A stretch of DNA of 6,174 bases from Candidatus Firestoneibacteriota bacterium (GTDB taxonomy: Bacteria > Oederibacteriota > JAAXVQ01 > JAUVAV01): NCBI GenBank assembly GCA_030635415.1, contig DAOVYW010000148.1, forward strand, positions 1-6,174, read 5' to 3'. Positions 5,320-6,174 of the stretch are shown here, piece after piece. The notes beneath the pieces are model-generated. The model saw nothing but the letters and a program-made list of their open reading frames with translations. It did not search any database and was not told the DNA's origin. The position numbers and the translations under genes were made by a program. How positions within the stretch are numbered: position 1 is the first letter of the stretch; every line of letters begins with the position of its first letter.

Positions 5320-6174
5320 CTATTTTCCCGAGCCTGGACACAAGGTGCGATAGGGACAATATCCACACGCCCAGGCATTATGTTTGGCGGGAAAATCCTG
5401 CTGACGAATTTCGTCCGCAACCTTAAATATAAGTTCTTCTATTTCTTCCACCATTGCTGGGTCCGGAACAGTCTGGCCTATCAACCCTTTTTCAAGAAAA
5501 TATAATTCCAGCCTCTCCGGCAGCCGCCCTTCTGTTCGAAGCCAAGCCGAAGCGTAAATTTTCAACTGACGGCTTTCCCTGGCTTTCTTATCGGCTGCTT
5601 CTTGATTTTGAACCTCAGAACTTTTGAAATCAATAATTACGACTTTATTATTTGGCAATATATCAACCTTGTCAATACGTCCGATTATTTTATTGCGTCC
5701 TAAAGTAAAACTAAAAGGCCTCTCTATATATTTTGGCGTCATTGAAGTTAAGCTCTCTTTATTGACAAATCGCCTCAAGGCCTCGATGCCGGCTCTTTGG
5801 CGCATTTCTTCATGTTCCCTGGATATAAAACCCTCATTAACCCAGGTTCTGAGAAATACCTCGATTATTTCTTTGGCATTCATAGGGTGGTTGGAAATTT
5901 TACGCCGGTAAAATTCGCTTACTGCCGTATGTAATGCGCTGCCATATACAATAGCATGGTGCGGAAGAACCGGGATTTTCAAAATGTGAACATACTTATA
6001 TTTTAAAGGGCAAGTTAAAAAATCATCAATCTGATAGAAAGAAAGCGTAAGTGGTTCAGCAGAGGCCAAAGGCGGTAATGGTCTGAGCGAGACTTGAGAG
6101 ATATCCGTACTTACCGCATGCTTCTTGATTTGCTCCCAAGCCGAAGCGGACCAGCTTTTCTGTTGCTCTTTGGG
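5320..6174 (-). CDS. PD-(D/E)XK nuclease domain, C-terminal part of a probable UvrD-type helicase (5' partial)
   Basis: The visible 284 residues end in a RecB-like nuclease domain, expected to cut DNA during repair or recombination. Numbering from the TTG at 6069: FYQIDDFLTCPLKYKY (11-26) carries Cys20; GSALH (43-47) the domain's His; GRIDKVD (130-136) and DFKS (147-150) the catalytic Asp133, Asp147 and Lys149; QLKIY (168-172) the QxxxY motif. The C-terminal CGYCPYRTLC (235-244) supplies three cysteines, which with Cys20 match the AddB/Cas4 4Fe-4S pattern. The frame continues upstream without a stop to 6174 (KSWSASAWEQIKKH, then RPLPPLASAEP), reading as a Ser/Pro-rich linker, and the TTG has no clear ribosome site. 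The wording around LKIPVLPHHAIVYGSALH resembles nuclease tails fused to UvrD/PcrA helicases. The helicase itself lies outside the window. An AddB-type protein or lone nuclease is the alternative. Confidence 0.82.
   Translation of the reverse strand, partial: PKEQQKSWSASAWEQIKKHAVSTDISQVSLRPLPPLASAEPLTLSFYQIDDFLTCPLKYKYVHILKIPVLPHHAIVYGSALHTAVSEFYRRKISNHPMNAKEIIEVFLRTWVNEGFISREHEEMRQRAGIEALRRFVNKESLTSMTPKYIERPFSFTLGRNKIIGRIDKVDILPNNKVVIIDFKSSEVQNQEAADKKARESRQLKIYASAWLRTEGRLPERLELYFLEKGLIGQTVPDPAMVEEIEELIFKVADEIRQQDFPAKHNAWACGYCPYRTLCPGSGK

Noticed and set aside
6067..6069. TTG as start codon of a 249-residue nuclease
   Set aside because: The frame remains open upstream to the window edge with linker-like sequence, and no clear Shine-Dalgarno precedes the TTG.
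5542..6148. The 13-base word CCAAGCCGAAGCG at both 5542-5554 and 6136-6148
   Set aside because: Both copies encode Ala-Ser-Ala-Trp in the same gene and frame, but with no flanking similarity; it looks like coincidental codon use.
1..6174. CRISPR array, tRNA/rRNA, transposase or phage gene
   Set aside because: No regularly spaced direct repeats, no tRNA-like cloverleaf and no such protein signatures were found on either strand.

Overview
The window reads as a piece of a bacterial chromosome of moderate GC. Every gene I can support lies on the minus strand, so transcription runs from high to low coordinates. The organism is probably a diderm (Gram-negative type) bacterium from a little-cultured lineage. 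The clues are a lipoprotein-type SpoIID/LytB protein with HxxC and CxxC cysteines, a GAF-GAF-GGDEF cyclase, a UvrD-helicase-type PD-(D/E)XK nuclease domain, and abundant small C5T3/A3G5 hairpin repeats. Omnitrophota, Desulfobacterota or Nitrospirota would fit, but no marker here settles the phylum.

Layout, in order of transcription. (1) 6174-5320: the C-terminal part of a protein ending in a PD-(D/E)XK nuclease domain with an AddB/Cas4-type four-cysteine iron-sulfur pattern. Its frame stays open to the window edge, so it is 5'-partial and probably the tail of a UvrD/PcrA-like helicase. (2) 5319-5198: a spacer holding a perfect 11-bp-stem hairpin repeat. (3) 5197-3995: a SpoIID/LytB peptidoglycan-glycan-cleaving lipoprotein with a GTG start and a strong Shine-Dalgarno. 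(4) 3988-2951: queA, six bases after the SpoIID stop, so almost certainly co-transcribed. (5) 2950-2703: a spacer with two head-to-head copies of a GC-rich hairpin repeat and a possible weak promoter. (6) 2702-609: a diguanylate cyclase with an N-terminal helical region, two GAF domains and a GGDEF domain with intact active site and I-site. (7) 608-298: a poorly coding spacer with a third copy of the hairpin repeat, next to what looks like the remnant of a small lipoprotein gene. (8) 297-4: a short, complete ankyrin-repeat protein.

The genes do not form one pathway. SpoIID-like and queA form a tight pair: envelope peptidoglycan remodelling and queuosine tRNA modification, linked by position rather than by known function. 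The cyclase is a stand-alone soluble sensor making c-di-GMP. The helicase/nuclease belongs to DNA repair or recombination. I see no phage, CRISPR, tRNA/rRNA or transposase gene and no clear new multi-gene system. The most informative oddities are the three-copy hairpin repeat family, the lipoprotein remnant it abuts, and the open 5' end of the nuclease.
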